A stretch of DNA of 39,693 nucleotides from Clostridium thermobutyricum (GTDB lineage: Bacteria > Bacillota > Clostridia > Ch29). Under the pieces are notes generated by a model that did no database searches, had not been told where the DNA came from, and worked only from the letters and a program-made list of their open reading frames with translations. Location of the stretch: positions 1-39,693 of the forward strand of contig JAENYD010000021.1 of the NCBI GenBank assembly GCA_016842005.1, read 5' to 3'. Made by a program: the position numbers and the translations under genes. Position 1 is the stretch's first letter. Each line of letters opens with the position of its first letter. This document shows, piece after piece, positions 17,148 through 24,918 of the stretch.

Positions 17148-17780
17148 ATCAAAAGAGATGAACGAGTATCCTTTTATTCACATTTCATAGGTTTTATCGC
17201 TACAGTAATCGGAACCTTCTACATAATATACGTATCCAGAAATTCAGTGCCCAGAATAATAGTTTCCAGTGTGTACTGTGGTTCTGCGATGTTTTTGTAC
17301 CTGGCCAGTTCCTTATATCATGCCTTCAAAAAAGAAGAGAATGAGACATCCATCTGGCGAAAATTGGACCATATCGCAATATTCTTCATGATTGCGGGAA
17401 CATACACTCCGATAACATACGTCTATCTTACGGGGTACTGGCGGTGGTCCATAATTATTATTCAATGGGTTTTGGTGCTCGGAGGCCTGTTTTTCAAATT
17501 CTTTTACCTGAATGCCCCGCGGTATCTATACACTGCAATCTATTTATTAATGGGATGGATAGCGATAATACCTATAAAACAGTTCCTGGCAGCCATGCCG
17601 GCCAATGCTGCAGTATTTCTTTTCCTGGGAGGCATATCCTATACCATAGGAGCAATCTTCTATATGGTAAAGAAACCGGTAGTGAAGCCCGGTTTTGGCT
17701 TCCATGAAATCTTTCATTTGTTCATCCTGCTGGGAACTTCTTTTCATTACCTGCTTGTGTATACCGCTGTTACACAATGA
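17148..17780 (+). CDS. Hemolysin III / PAQR-type integral membrane protein, apparent ATC start
   Basis: Seven-helix membrane protein of the HlyIII/YqfA (PAQR-like) family. Conserved features are SSLYHAF after helix 2, [19 protein letters not shown], and [20 protein letters not shown] at the C terminus, whose histidines form the metal site in this superfamily. The first ATG/GTG/TTG in frame is GTG at 17247, which would remove the first transmembrane helix and has no ribosome-binding site. The frame continues upstream with a typical HlyIII N terminus ([20 protein letters not shown]). A strong GGGGAGG ends 7 nt before ATC at 17148, giving 210 aa, normal for the family. I therefore propose an ATC start (or a mutated ATG). 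The molecular function is uncertain in bacteria. Confidence 0.8.
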   Translation: MKRDERVSFYSHFIGFIATVIGTFYIIYVSRNSVPRIIVSSVYCGSAMFLYLASSLYHAFKKEENETSIWRKLDHIAIFFMIAGTYTPITYVYLTGYWRWSIIIIQWVLVLGGLFFKFFYLNAPRYLYTAIYLLMGWIAIIPIKQFLAAMPANAAVFLFLGGISYTIGAIFYMVKKPVVKPGFGFHEIFHLFILLGTSFHYLLVYTAVTQ

Positions 17781-17854
17781 ATACCCGGTACAACAGCGTG
17801 AAGTCGGCAGTTGTACAATCAGGCCGGACAGCCAGCGAAGGGAGGAATACCCCA

Positions 17855-18133
17855 TTGCCGGAACAGAGAATCATGGAATGTAGAATCGGGTGCGGGGCAT
17901 GCTGCATAGCCATGTCCATTTCATCACCAATACCGGGCATGCCTGACGGCAAACCGGCAGGTACACGGTGTGTTCAACTTACCTCCGACAACAGGTGTAA
18001 GCTGTTCGGCAAACCGGAAAGACCCCTTGTATGTGTGCAGCTGAAACCCTCAAGAGAAATGTGCGGAACATCCTTCGATGAGGCGCATTCCTATCTGACT
18101 TTTCTTGAGGAAGCTACCAAACCCGATGTGTGA
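17855..18133 (+). CDS. YkgJ-family cysteine cluster protein
   Basis: This small protein has the YkgJ-type putative zinc/iron-chelating cluster: CRIGCGACC, then [32 protein letters not shown] and REMCG. These sequences are very characteristic of the family, which may be a metal-binding or oxidoreductase accessory protein; the function is unknown. I chose TTG at 17855 (92 aa) because GGGAGG lies 9 nt upstream. An ATG at 17777 overlaps the upstream stop (ATGA) and would add 26 residues with no family resemblance, and an ATG at 17873 (MECRIGCG) is a third option. It is probably co-transcribed with the HlyIII-type gene. Confidence 0.8.
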   Translation: MPEQRIMECRIGCGACCIAMSISSPIPGMPDGKPAGTRCVQLTSDNRCKLFGKPERPLVCVQLKPSREMCGTSFDEAHSYLTFLEEATKPDV

Positions 18134-18405
18134 AGCCCGACCGGAGTAATTTCCCCGGTGAAGGGCACGCATAGCCTGTGCCAAAGGATATTACGGGCAT
18201 ACATGAAAAGGCTATTGAATTTTTTATGTTGATAGTGTATTATTACATTATTAGTATAAATTTTCACAGCCGTATCCGATATGTTATGAGCAGGATTACG
18301 GATAACAGGAGAAACATTGATGCTCCACCCTGCAACGTATACGCCGGTACAGGGAAAATACCGGTGTACCGGTAATATACCAAAAAAATAATGTGAGGTA
18401 TTATT

Positions 18406-20169
18406 ATGATTAAAAAAACTGCTTTACCTGTCGGCACTCTGTTCATAAAACTTCTGCGGAGCCTGAAGCGCTTCCCGGAAGCTGTACTGTTTGCTGCAGC
18501 CACCGTATCAATACTCATATACATCAATCACTACGGTGTATATCCCGGGACAGAAATAACAGAACGTCTTGGTCGTATTGCCATGACGCTGGCACTGGGT
18601 ATTCCCCTATCCCTGTCTGTCAAGGTTTTCTTTGAAAGGGTCTCCGACCTGAAGAAAGGTATAAAGCTGCTGATTTATGCTGCCGGTGTGGGGGTCTTGA
18701 TACTGTATTACTTCTATCTCCTGACGGATTTCAATATGGTGCCGGTATCAAGATACATAGCCATCAGTTTCTCGTTATACGCTGCATTTGCCTTCATACC
18801 GTATTTTTTCCGAAAGGAAAAATTCGAGCTCTACGTGATTAAACTCTTTATAAGTTTTTTCATTACATGCCTGTATTCGTTAATACTTTTCGCAGGTCTT
18901 GCAGCTATACTGTTTACAATCCACACCCTTTTTTCGCTGGATATTTCCGACAAATTATATTACGACATATGGCTTATCGTGGCAGGCATCTTTGCCCCGG
19001 CATTCTTCCTGGCGGATATACCCAGGTACGGGGAAGAACTGCATGTTGAGAATTACCCGAAGGTTCTCAAAGTCCTCCTGCTCTATATTGTCATGCCTTT
19101 GCTGTCCGTCTATTCTGCCATACTCTATGTCTATTTCATAAAAATAGTTGCAACCTGGCACTGGCCCGAGGGCATGGTTTCAAACCTTGTTCTCTGGTAT
19201 TCCATCATCAGTACCCTTGTTATCTTTTTTATCCACCCCCTGCGCAGCACAAACAGGTGGGCAGATATTTTCTCTTCCCTTTTCCCGAAACTCATCCTGC
19301 CCCTTCTGGCAATGATGTTTGTGGCTATGGGCATACGCATCAACGCCTATGGTATAACTGAAAGCAGGTACTTTGTCATGCTGGCGGGACTGTGGGTAAC
19401 CGGCTGCATGATATATTTCATATTTTCAAGACGTGCCAGGAACATTATTCTCCCCGTTACCCTGGCTATTATCGCAGTGCTGTCGGTTTCCGGCCCGTGG
19501 AGCTGCTATTCGGTATCAAAACTGAGCCAGAACAACAGGCTGGAAAAAATACTGACAGCGCATGATATGATTAAAGATAAAACCATAATTAAACCGTCCG
19601 GTGACTTGCCCGAAACCGACAGAAAAGAAATCAGCGCAATAATAAGGTACTTCGACCGGTATCACAGTCTGGATGACGTAAGGTTCCTGCCGAAAGATTT
19701 CCGAATTGCCGATATGGAAAATGTATTCGGCTTCCCCATGTATTATGACTACAGAAGTCCCGATAACGACCGGGAATACTTCAGGCACAGCATCACAGAA
19801 CATGGCGGTTTTCTGGATATAACCGGCTACGATTATTTCAGTGATTTCCCGGCCTACCGGGATGCCAATTTGGATTTTTCCGGGGAACAAATCAGTATAT
19901 CCTATACACCCCAAAACAGGGAGATTAAAATAACAAAAGAAGGCCGAACAGTATATTCGAGAAATGTATCCGACCTGGCGATAGAGCTACATAAGGATTA
20001 CAGCGGAGAGGATATGCTGAAAATGAGCCAAATGTCTTACTCTGACCAAAATGACCAGGTAAAAATCCTTTATGTGTTTACGCATTTCAGCGGTTGGGAA
20101 GACAGGTCAACAGGAGATATAACCTTAGATGCCATAGAATTCTACCTCTTCGTAAAGCTGAAGGAATAA
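18406..20169 (+). CDS. DUF4153 multi-pass membrane protein
   Basis: This 587-aa protein has about ten transmembrane helices in its first 370 residues and a C-terminal extracytoplasmic domain (about 385-587). The segment MGIRINAYGITESRYFVMLAGLWV is the hallmark of the DUF4153 family. The soluble tail contains EISAIIRYFDRYHSLDDVRFLP and repeated short beta strands. The function is unknown; family members are common in Firmicutes and Bacteroidetes. GTGAGG precedes the ATG. The 270 bp upstream hold no gene, only a weak promoter-like stretch near 18228-18260. Confidence 0.85.
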   Translation: MIKKTALPVGTLFIKLLRSLKRFPEAVLFAAATVSILIYINHYGVYPGTEITERLGRIAMTLALGIPLSLSVKVFFERVSDLKKGIKLLIYAAGVGVLILYYFYLLTDFNMVPVSRYIAISFSLYAAFAFIPYFFRKEKFELYVIKLFISFFITCLYSLILFAGLAAILFTIHTLFSLDISDKLYYDIWLIVAGIFAPAFFLADIPRYGEELHVENYPKVLKVLLLYIVMPLLSVYSAILYVYFIKIVATWHWPEGMVSNLVLWYSIISTLVIFFIHPLRSTNRWADIFSSLFPKLILPLLAMMFVAMGIRINAYGITESRYFVMLAGLWVTGCMIYFIFSRRARNIILPVTLAIIAVLSVSGPWSCYSVSKLSQNNRLEKILTAHDMIKDKTIIKPSGDLPETDRKEISAIIRYFDRYHSLDDVRFLPKDFRIADMENVFGFPMYYDYRSPDNDREYFRHSITEHGGFLDITGYDYFSDFPAYRDANLDFSGEQISISYTPQNREIKITKEGRTVYSRNVSDLAIELHKDYSGEDMLKMSQMSYSDQNDQVKILYVFTHFSGWEDRSTGDITLDAIEFYLFVKLKE

Positions 20170-20183
20170 CAGCTTAAAAACAA

Positions 20184-20228
20184 AAGGGGTATTTAATTAT
20201 GTTACACGCACAAGATTAAATACCCCTT
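20184..20228. terminator. Bidirectional terminator between convergent genes
   Basis: A 14-bp perfect stem, AAGGGGTATTTAAT (20184-20197) / ATTAAATACCCCTT (20215-20228). On the minus strand it is followed by TTGTTTTT, so it best serves the lectin gene; it also lies 15 bp after the DUF4153 stop. Confidence 0.8.
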
Positions 20229-20246
20229 CCCGTTAATATCTGAAAA

Positions 20247-20555
20247 TTACTGCTGCAGTACCGCAATCCAGTTCACATAATAGTTATTTGCAGCATTATT
20301 GCTTACTACCGTAAATCCGTTACGGGATACGGAATTTATGGTTTCCACATAACCAACCTGGCTGCCCTGACCTCTCCAGAAAGGAGATACGACTACTACG
20401 GGGGGGCTGGGAAAGTTTCTGGAAAACCGGATTCTCAATTCACCGGGCCTGTTCTTTAAAGCGGTACCGGCATCCACGATAATCCTCGGTATCTGCGGCT
20501 GTGGGAAAAAAGGAGGAAACTGGGATATATATGGATTGTACGGGCGATTATACAT
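20247..20555 (-). CDS. H-type lectin domain protein
   Basis: This 102-aa protein has a C-terminal H-type lectin domain (residues about 39-100): LRIRFSRNFPSPPVVVVSP, GYVETINSVSRNGFTVV and YYVNWIAVLQQ follow the H-lectin pattern (strand, FxxxFxxPPxVxxS, IxxVxxxGFxV, WIA). H-type lectins in snails and slime moulds bind GalNAc/GlcNAc as trimers or hexamers. Residues 1-25 are rich in Pro, Tyr and Phe, with no signal peptide, so it may be cytoplasmic, possibly a spore-coat or released protein. The ATG at 20555 is preceded by GGAGTG; the longer frame to 20699 has no ribosome-binding site. The sugar specificity is unknown. Confidence 0.75.
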   Translation of the reverse strand: MYNRPYNPYISQFPPFFPQPQIPRIIVDAGTALKNRPGELRIRFSRNFPSPPVVVVSPFWRGQGSQVGYVETINSVSRNGFTVVSNNAANNYYVNWIAVLQQ

Positions 20556-20771
20556 AGAAACACTCCTTCCATGAAAATATCTTACTACATAATACTGACA
20601 AAGAGAGTAAACTGCCACTGGCGAATCCAACAAAGCTAAAAAATCGTACAACAAGATTGAATCAAGAAGAAACATATCTGCCCGGCTGTGCAATCCCAAT
20701 CCCTATGCGCCCCATAACGCTACAGAAGCTTTGGATTTCAATTGGATGACCGGACAGCAAGACCAGCCTTT

Positions 20772-21500
20772 TCATGCCAGTCTCGAAAGCATTAATGAAC
20801 TTATGAGGCCGAGGGCTGCAATAAAGCCTACCCCTGGACCCCCCTCCTCATAAGCTTCAGGCATCATGGTGGAGGAAACCATCGAAACAACCGCCCCTGC
20901 TGCAAAAGAGCTAATCACTGCAGTCATGTTTTCCGGTTTACCCCTCAGAAGGGCATATCCACCCATTGAGCTCAACAGGGACAGCCCCAGTACCGTTAAC
21001 CATAATAATAGGATTTTTGCCTTTGAATATCCGTCCTTTACAAGTCCTACACTGCTTGACAGCCCTTCGGGAAAATTACTGACAAACACTGCCACTATAA
21101 GCAACCAGCTAACCCTGTGGTCATTCAGTAAGCTGATACCGATAATTATGGATTCCGGTACTGCATCAAATATGGTGCCTATGAAAATCGCCAAACCCGA
21201 CCCCTCTTCAGTCCTTTCCCTGGAACGCTTTCTTTCCATCCCCCCCTTACGCGCAATGACCAAATCAAAAAGGGTGAAAAGCAAGGCGCCCAGGATAAAA
21301 CTTGAAACTGTCAGTTCCATTCCTCCCTCCCTCAGGGAAAGGTCAAGCAGTTCAAAGGTGGCGGCACCTATTAGCACACCTGTCCCATAGGCCATAATAT
21401 ATCCTATAATCCTTTTCCTTATCTTAAAATAGAGCCCGGCCAGTGATCCCAAAAAAACCGCTGACCCGGCAATACCTCCCCAAAACGCAGCTTCCCACAT
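20772..21500 (-). CDS. ZIP family metal transporter (variant motif subgroup)
   Basis: This 242-aa protein has seven to eight transmembrane segments and a cytoplasmic loop rich in charged residues (KGGMERKRSRERTEEGS). The ZIP core motifs are recognisable but altered: transmembrane segment 4 carries FDAVPESIIIG instead of HNxPEG, and segment 5 carries SNFPEGLSSS with Ser replacing the usual His. This matches a known bacterial subgroup with 'DxxPES...SNxPEG' motifs, whose metal preference is not clear. GGAGAAGG precedes the ATG. A strong 22-bp inverted repeat lies 77 bp upstream. Confidence 0.87.
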   Translation of the reverse strand: MWEAAFWGGIAGSAVFLGSLAGLYFKIRKRIIGYIMAYGTGVLIGAATFELLDLSLREGGMELTVSSFILGALLFTLFDLVIARKGGMERKRSRERTEEGSGLAIFIGTIFDAVPESIIIGISLLNDHRVSWLLIVAVFVSNFPEGLSSSVGLVKDGYSKAKILLLWLTVLGLSLLSSMGGYALLRGKPENMTAVISSFAAGAVVSMVSSTMMPEAYEEGGPGVGFIAALGLISSLMLSRLA

Positions 21501-21577
21501 ATTTCTATACCTTCTCCATATTAATATTGCACTTTCATATTATCCCTCTGCGGGCCTCTTGCCATTCTTCGCTATCA

Positions 21578-21627
21578 GGATTCTAAGGTTCAGGCGGGGT
21601 TAAGGCCCCGCCTGAACCTTAGAATCC
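21578..21627. repeat. Perfect 22-bp inverted repeat
   Basis: The arms 21578-21599 and 21606-21627 are exact reverse complements (GGATTCTAAGG...GGCGGGG) with a 6-nt loop. No T-run follows on either strand. On the minus strand it contains the stop codon of the small frame ending at 21619 and lies upstream of the ZIP gene. Confidence 0.9.
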
Positions 21628-21828
21628 GTTGTCCGGGTAGATGTTTTCATTTGCCTGAAGAGAATAATTTTCCAGAATATCTTCCACTTCTTCGAAGCCT
21701 GTGGGAAATGCGTAGTTGTAGCGGGCAGGAAGCGCAAAAACATAGATTTTGTTATCCCGTGCATTACCCCGCCACACTGGTTTCATTAGAAAAAACAGTC
21801 CAATAATAACCCATACCTTGACATACAA
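21619..21828 (-). CDS. Small membrane-anchored ORF, uncertain
   Basis: A 69-codon frame starting with TTG: an N-terminal hydrophobic segment (VWVIIGLFFLM), then a polar part (ARYNYAFPTGFEEVEDILENYSLQANENIY). The composition looks protein-like but the ribosome-binding site is weak, no promoter is seen, and the hslO promoter on the other strand overlaps its start. An ATG at codon 15 is an alternative start. It may be a remnant. Confidence 0.3.
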   Translation of the reverse strand: MYVKVWVIIGLFFLMKPVWRGNARDNKIYVFALPARYNYAFPTGFEEVEDILENYSLQANENIYPDNGF

Positions 21829-21847
21829 TATCCAGATGTACTACAAT
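21818..21847 (+). promoter_or_regulatory. Sigma-A promoter of hslO
   Basis: TTGACA (21818-21823), 18-bp spacer, TACAAT (21842-21847), leaving a 5' leader of about 115 nt before the hslO start. Confidence 0.65.
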
Positions 21848-21967
21848 CATAAATCAGTAGAAATAATAATGAGCGGACCTGCCGATTTTTATATATAAGT
21901 GTTTCTCCGATGGAAACTGTGAATGCGTCTGCACTCGAATAATTCATACCACAAGGAGTGAGATATT

Positions 21968-22840
21968 ATGGACTACATGATAAGGGGTACCCTGGAAAAA
22001 TATCCTGTACGTTTTTCTATAGGAAGAACCACGGATACCGTGGAAAAAATGAACAGGATACACAATACAACGCCCACGGCTGCTGCTGCCGCCGGCCGCG
22101 CACTTACCGCCGTTGCTTTGATGAGCTTCATGCTAAAGAATGACAACGATAAAATTAGTGCAGTAATAAGCGGTGATGGAGAAATCGGAAGGATTATTGC
22201 CACTTCAGGAATAGATGCGAAAGTGAAGTGTGACATTCTAAATCCCGGCATCCAGCTTATGATAAACGATAAGGGTAAACTGGACGTTGCCAGGGCAGTG
22301 GGCAAAGGAAGCCTGACCGTGATACGGGATATGGGATTAAAGGAGCCCCATGTAGGGCATATTGAACTGGTCAGCTCAGAGATAGGAGAAGACTTTACTT
22401 ACTACTTTGCCGTGAGTGAGCAGATACCTTCAATAGTATCCCTGGGAGTACTTGTTAGTGCGGACTATAAAGTAGAACAGGCCGGGGGGTTCATAGTACA
22501 GGTTATGCCTGACTGTGAAGAAGAGATAATTGCATATCTGGAAGAAAAGGCCGGTTCTATCAAACCGGTTACTTCTCTATTAAGCGCGGGGCTTGATTGT
22601 GAAGGCATCGCAAAAGAGATGTTCGGGGAGTATAAATTTAAGGTGACAGAAATAAAAAAAGTGGAATACTATTGTGACTGTTCCAAAGAAAGAATCGAAA
22701 AAGCCCTTATTGCTATGGGCAAATCGGAACTGGAAGCCTTGATTGAAGACCAGGGTAATGCCGAAATCAAATGTCATTTTTGCAATAAGTTATATGAATT
22801 CAGCAGAGATGAACTGGAGAGATTGCGGGAAAGTATGTGA
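21968..22840 (+). CDS. hslO: Hsp33 redox-regulated chaperone
   Basis: Cytoplasmic holdase chaperone switched on by oxidation. The C-terminal zinc site holds four cysteines: C236 and C238 (YYCDCSKE) and C269 and C272 (CHFC). On oxidative stress they form disulfides and release zinc. The N-terminal substrate-binding domain shows TTPTAAAAAGRALTAVALMS and GHIELVSSEIGEDFTYYFAVSEQIPS, typical of the family. The 290-aa length is normal. AAGGAGTGAG precedes the ATG. It stands alone behind its own promoter. Confidence 0.96.
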   Translation: MDYMIRGTLEKYPVRFSIGRTTDTVEKMNRIHNTTPTAAAAAGRALTAVALMSFMLKNDNDKISAVISGDGEIGRIIATSGIDAKVKCDILNPGIQLMINDKGKLDVARAVGKGSLTVIRDMGLKEPHVGHIELVSSEIGEDFTYYFAVSEQIPSIVSLGVLVSADYKVEQAGGFIVQVMPDCEEEIIAYLEEKAGSIKPVTSLLSAGLDCEGIAKEMFGEYKFKVTEIKKVEYYCDCSKERIEKALIAMGKSELEALIEDQGNAEIKCHFCNKLYEFSRDELERLRESM

Positions 22841-22869
22841 GCATTTCTTTTGCTTATATCCTTCCCCTT

Positions 22870-22898
22870 GTTATCCAGGGGCGTAGCTCCGTTTATCT
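22870..22898 (+). repeat. 29-bp dispersed repeat, copy 1
   Basis: GTTATCC-A-GGGGCGTAGC-T-CCG-T-TTATCT. A second copy at 26209-26237 differs at only the three marked positions. Both copies sit just downstream of genes. Confidence 0.7.
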
Positions 22899-22904
22899 TT
22901 AGTT

Positions 22905-22972
22905 GGGGACATTCCGATGGGGACGTTCCTGTCCACTGACAGGAATACCGGGGCTTCAGCAGGTGTGTCCCC
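22905..22972. repeat. Structured GGGGAC...GTCCCC intergenic repeat
   Basis: The outer arms GGGGAC (22905-22910) / GTCCCC (22967-22972) enclose a perfect hairpin TTCCTGTC-CACT-GACAGGAA (22926-22945). It has the same architecture as the element between rnfA and rnfB at 28756-28807. Confidence 0.6.
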
Positions 22973-23057
22973 TGACCGCCGACAGGGCGGGAGTATTAGC
23001 CGCGGTAACCACCTGATAAAATAAGGAAAGGGGGAAAAATCGTCCCCCTGTCTCCCC

Positions 23058-23420
23058 TCAGTAGGTTTTTTTTGCCGGTATGACATGAAAAACAATAAAC
23101 AGTGCTCCGATAACAAACGGGGGAACTGAAACAGCCAAAAAGCTGTAGAGATGCCCGTATGTGTCGAAAAATAATGTGAACGCTATACTGATCAATATGA
23201 AAGCAATACCGCTGAATACCGGATATTTCCATGAAGTTGCCAGAATAGCCAGTAAAACAAAGGATGGAAGCAGATGTATAATAAAGCCTATTAATTTTTC
23301 TAAAAATGAAGCATTGCCCGAGAATGCGTCCAGTGCAAAAAGTGATAAAAATAGAATAAAAATGATCGTAAGCACCCTCGGAATCCAGTAAAGCTTTCGC
23401 CCCTTGGCAGCAGAATTCAT
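23058..23420 (-). CDS. Small four-helix membrane protein (DUF7670-like)
   Basis: This 120-aa protein has four hydrophobic segments, beginning KLYWIPRVLTIIFILFLSLFALDAFSG and ending FVIGALFIVFHVIPAKKTY. The pattern matches small unnamed Firmicutes/Bacteroidetes membrane proteins now grouped as DUF7670. The ATG at 23420 has GAAGGTG 6 nt upstream; a GTG at 23429 is the alternative. It lies about 50 bp downstream of the Xre regulator on the same strand, so the two are likely co-transcribed. The function is unknown. Confidence 0.7.
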   Translation of the reverse strand: MNSAAKGRKLYWIPRVLTIIFILFLSLFALDAFSGNASFLEKLIGFIIHLLPSFVLLAILATSWKYPVFSGIAFILISIAFTLFFDTYGHLYSFLAVSVPPFVIGALFIVFHVIPAKKTY

Positions 23421-23473
23421 TGTTTTCACCTTCTTTCGTTAATGAATTATTGCATGCATTATTTGCCGCTAAG

Positions 23474-23923
23474 TCATCGGCTTAACTCACTAAGTCTCTT
23501 GTTCATATAATCTAACTCAAAAGACGAACATATCCTTCTGTCTTTATCATCCAGAATTCTATAGTGTTTTGATATAATATTTTGCTGGATTTTGTAGTCC
23601 CCTTTGGTTTTAATGTCTGTCCACCACAGTTTTCCCCCCATGGTTTTTTCATATTTTTCTTCATAATTATCAAAAGCCAAAGATAAAATAATATCCTGTA
23701 TATCCCCACCAAAACTCAACTGCAATATTTCGCTGTCCTTAAAAATTGTGCATACCGCTACCGCTGTAGTCCATCCCAGGCTTTTTCTGCCTTTTTCCAC
23801 CTGGACCAGCGTTTTTTTGGAAATGCCGATGACTTCAGCCATCTTGTCCTGGGTATAATCCTTTTCATTTCTGATAAGTTTGACCTTTTGGTCAACCTTC
23901 TTTATGAAATCATCCCTTGTCAT
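23474..23923 (-). CDS. Xre-family helix-turn-helix regulator
   Basis: This 149-aa protein has an N-terminal Cro/C1-type helix-turn-helix (residues about 12-66: VKLIRNEKDYTQDKMAEVIGISKKTLVQVEKGRKSLGW). The remaining 80 residues (WWTDIKTKGDYKIQQNIISKHYRILDDKDRRIC) are a family-specific effector or dimerisation domain I do not recognise. The ATG at 23923 was chosen over a TTG at 23947 because AGGATG precedes it at 9 nt. A perfect 13-bp dyad at 23987-24014 lies just upstream and may be its own operator. A membrane protein gene follows. Confidence 0.85.
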   Translation of the reverse strand: MTRDDFIKKVDQKVKLIRNEKDYTQDKMAEVIGISKKTLVQVEKGRKSLGWTTAVAVCTIFKDSEILQLSFGGDIQDIILSLAFDNYEEKYEKTMGGKLWWTDIKTKGDYKIQQNIISKHYRILDDKDRRICSSFELDYMNKRLSELSR

Positions 23924-23986
23924 ATTGTTCATCATCCTATCAATCAATGTTTAAAGCCCTGTTTTTGGCATTAATAAACAAAAGTA

Positions 23987-24014
23987 TCTTATAGTGTAAT
24001 TTTACACTATAAGA
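23987..24014. promoter_or_regulatory. Perfect 13-bp dyad: candidate operator or terminator
   Basis: The arms TCTTATAGTGTAA (23987-23999) and TTACACTATAAGA (24002-24014) are separated by 2 bp. It lies between the TraB-like gene, whose stop codon it contains, and the Xre regulator. The near-contiguous symmetric AT-rich dyad suits a dimeric regulator; the T-rich stretch following on the minus strand means a weak terminator is also possible. Confidence 0.6.
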
Positions 24015-24918
24015 CGTTAAAAATCAAGCCCCTTTGATATTCAGAATTATTTGTGCCCTCCTGTATGTGCATTGCCCCTAAACCTTGCTTTCTACATCCC
24101 GAGAGCATGGTAACCCGGGAGAATATTTGATTTATATTATCTCGCTCATCTATCACATGCTGACTTCCCATTATAACAAAAACCCTGTCGTATTCTTTCA
24201 AGCTCTCCTCTATAGTAGATTTTAAATGTTCATTCCTGATTTTATATACTTCCTGGTATATATCATTAATTTCAGACCCTTGATTATATACAATAGAATA
24301 CGCATCGACTTCAGTCCAATTATTTTCATTTAATTCTACTTTTAAATAGGGTTTTAGCAGACTACGGATATATTCAAACGTAGTTTCACTTTCTTTTAAA
24401 GGAAATCCTTTTTCTCTCATACCAGATACAAACTGCTGCAATAATTGCTGTATCTGCCTTTTATTTTCCTCTTGTTGGAATTGATATTGGTATAGCTGCC
24501 TCAATACATACATGGATAAGACTTTTTCTTTATCATACCTATCTAATAAATTCTTATATTGTTCTTCCATGGAGGGTTCTACAGTATCTAATGGAATGTT
24601 TTCCTTTTGAGCTAAATAAGAAACAAATGCACTTTCACCGTGTAATATCGCTTCCTCAGGGTCTGCATATAGGCTTTTATTATAATAACCTTCTACTAAG
24701 ACTACCTGAGGGCTGCAGTTATAAAAGTATCTTTCAATATCATTGAACATAGGATCTGACTTGTCATTGCAGTGTCTTGAACCGTAAAAAAATAAGTGCT
24801 TATTGTTATTCTTAAGGTCAATTATTTCCACCCCTTGAATACTACTGTTAACACTATTGGAACAAGCAGCAGTAACAAATATTAACAATACCACAATCAT
24901 TATTACTTTAATCTTCAT
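24007..24918 (-). CDS. TraB/GumN-like lipoprotein
   Basis: This 303-aa lipoprotein has a signal peptide (KIKVIMIVVLLIFVTA) and lipobox VTAAC, with C19 as the lipidated residue. The mature part resembles the TraB/PrgY/GumN/Tiki superfamily: FFYGSRHCND (46-49 GSRH), VVLVEGYY (E76) and, near the end, FVIMGSQHV (H254), whose His/Glu residues form a putative metal site in related hydrolases. The middle is helical (QFQQEENKRQIQQLLQQF). The start ATG at 24918 overlaps the ybaK stop (ATGA); a TTG at 24930 is less likely. The base composition is more AT-rich than its upstream neighbour. The substrate is unknown. Confidence 0.65.
   Translation of the reverse strand: MKIKVIMIVVLLIFVTAACSNSVNSSIQGVEIIDLKNNNKHLFFYGSRHCNDKSDPMFNDIERYFYNCSPQVVLVEGYYNKSLYADPEEAILHGESAFVSYLAQKENIPLDTVEPSMEEQYKNLLDRYDKEKVLSMYVLRQLYQYQFQQEENKRQIQQLLQQFVSGMREKGFPLKESETTFEYIRSLLKPYLKVELNENNWTEVDAYSIVYNQGSEINDIYQEVYKIRNEHLKSTIEESLKEYDRVFVIMGSQHVIDERDNINQIFSRVTMLSGCRKQGLGAMHIQEGTNNSEYQRGLIFNVL

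Noticed and set aside
20611-20850. Open stretch on the plus strand (contains NPNPYAPHNATEALDFNW) between the lectin and ZIP genes
   Set aside because: Protein-like in places, but it has no usable start with a ribosome-binding site and it overlaps the 3' end of the ZIP gene; at most a remnant.
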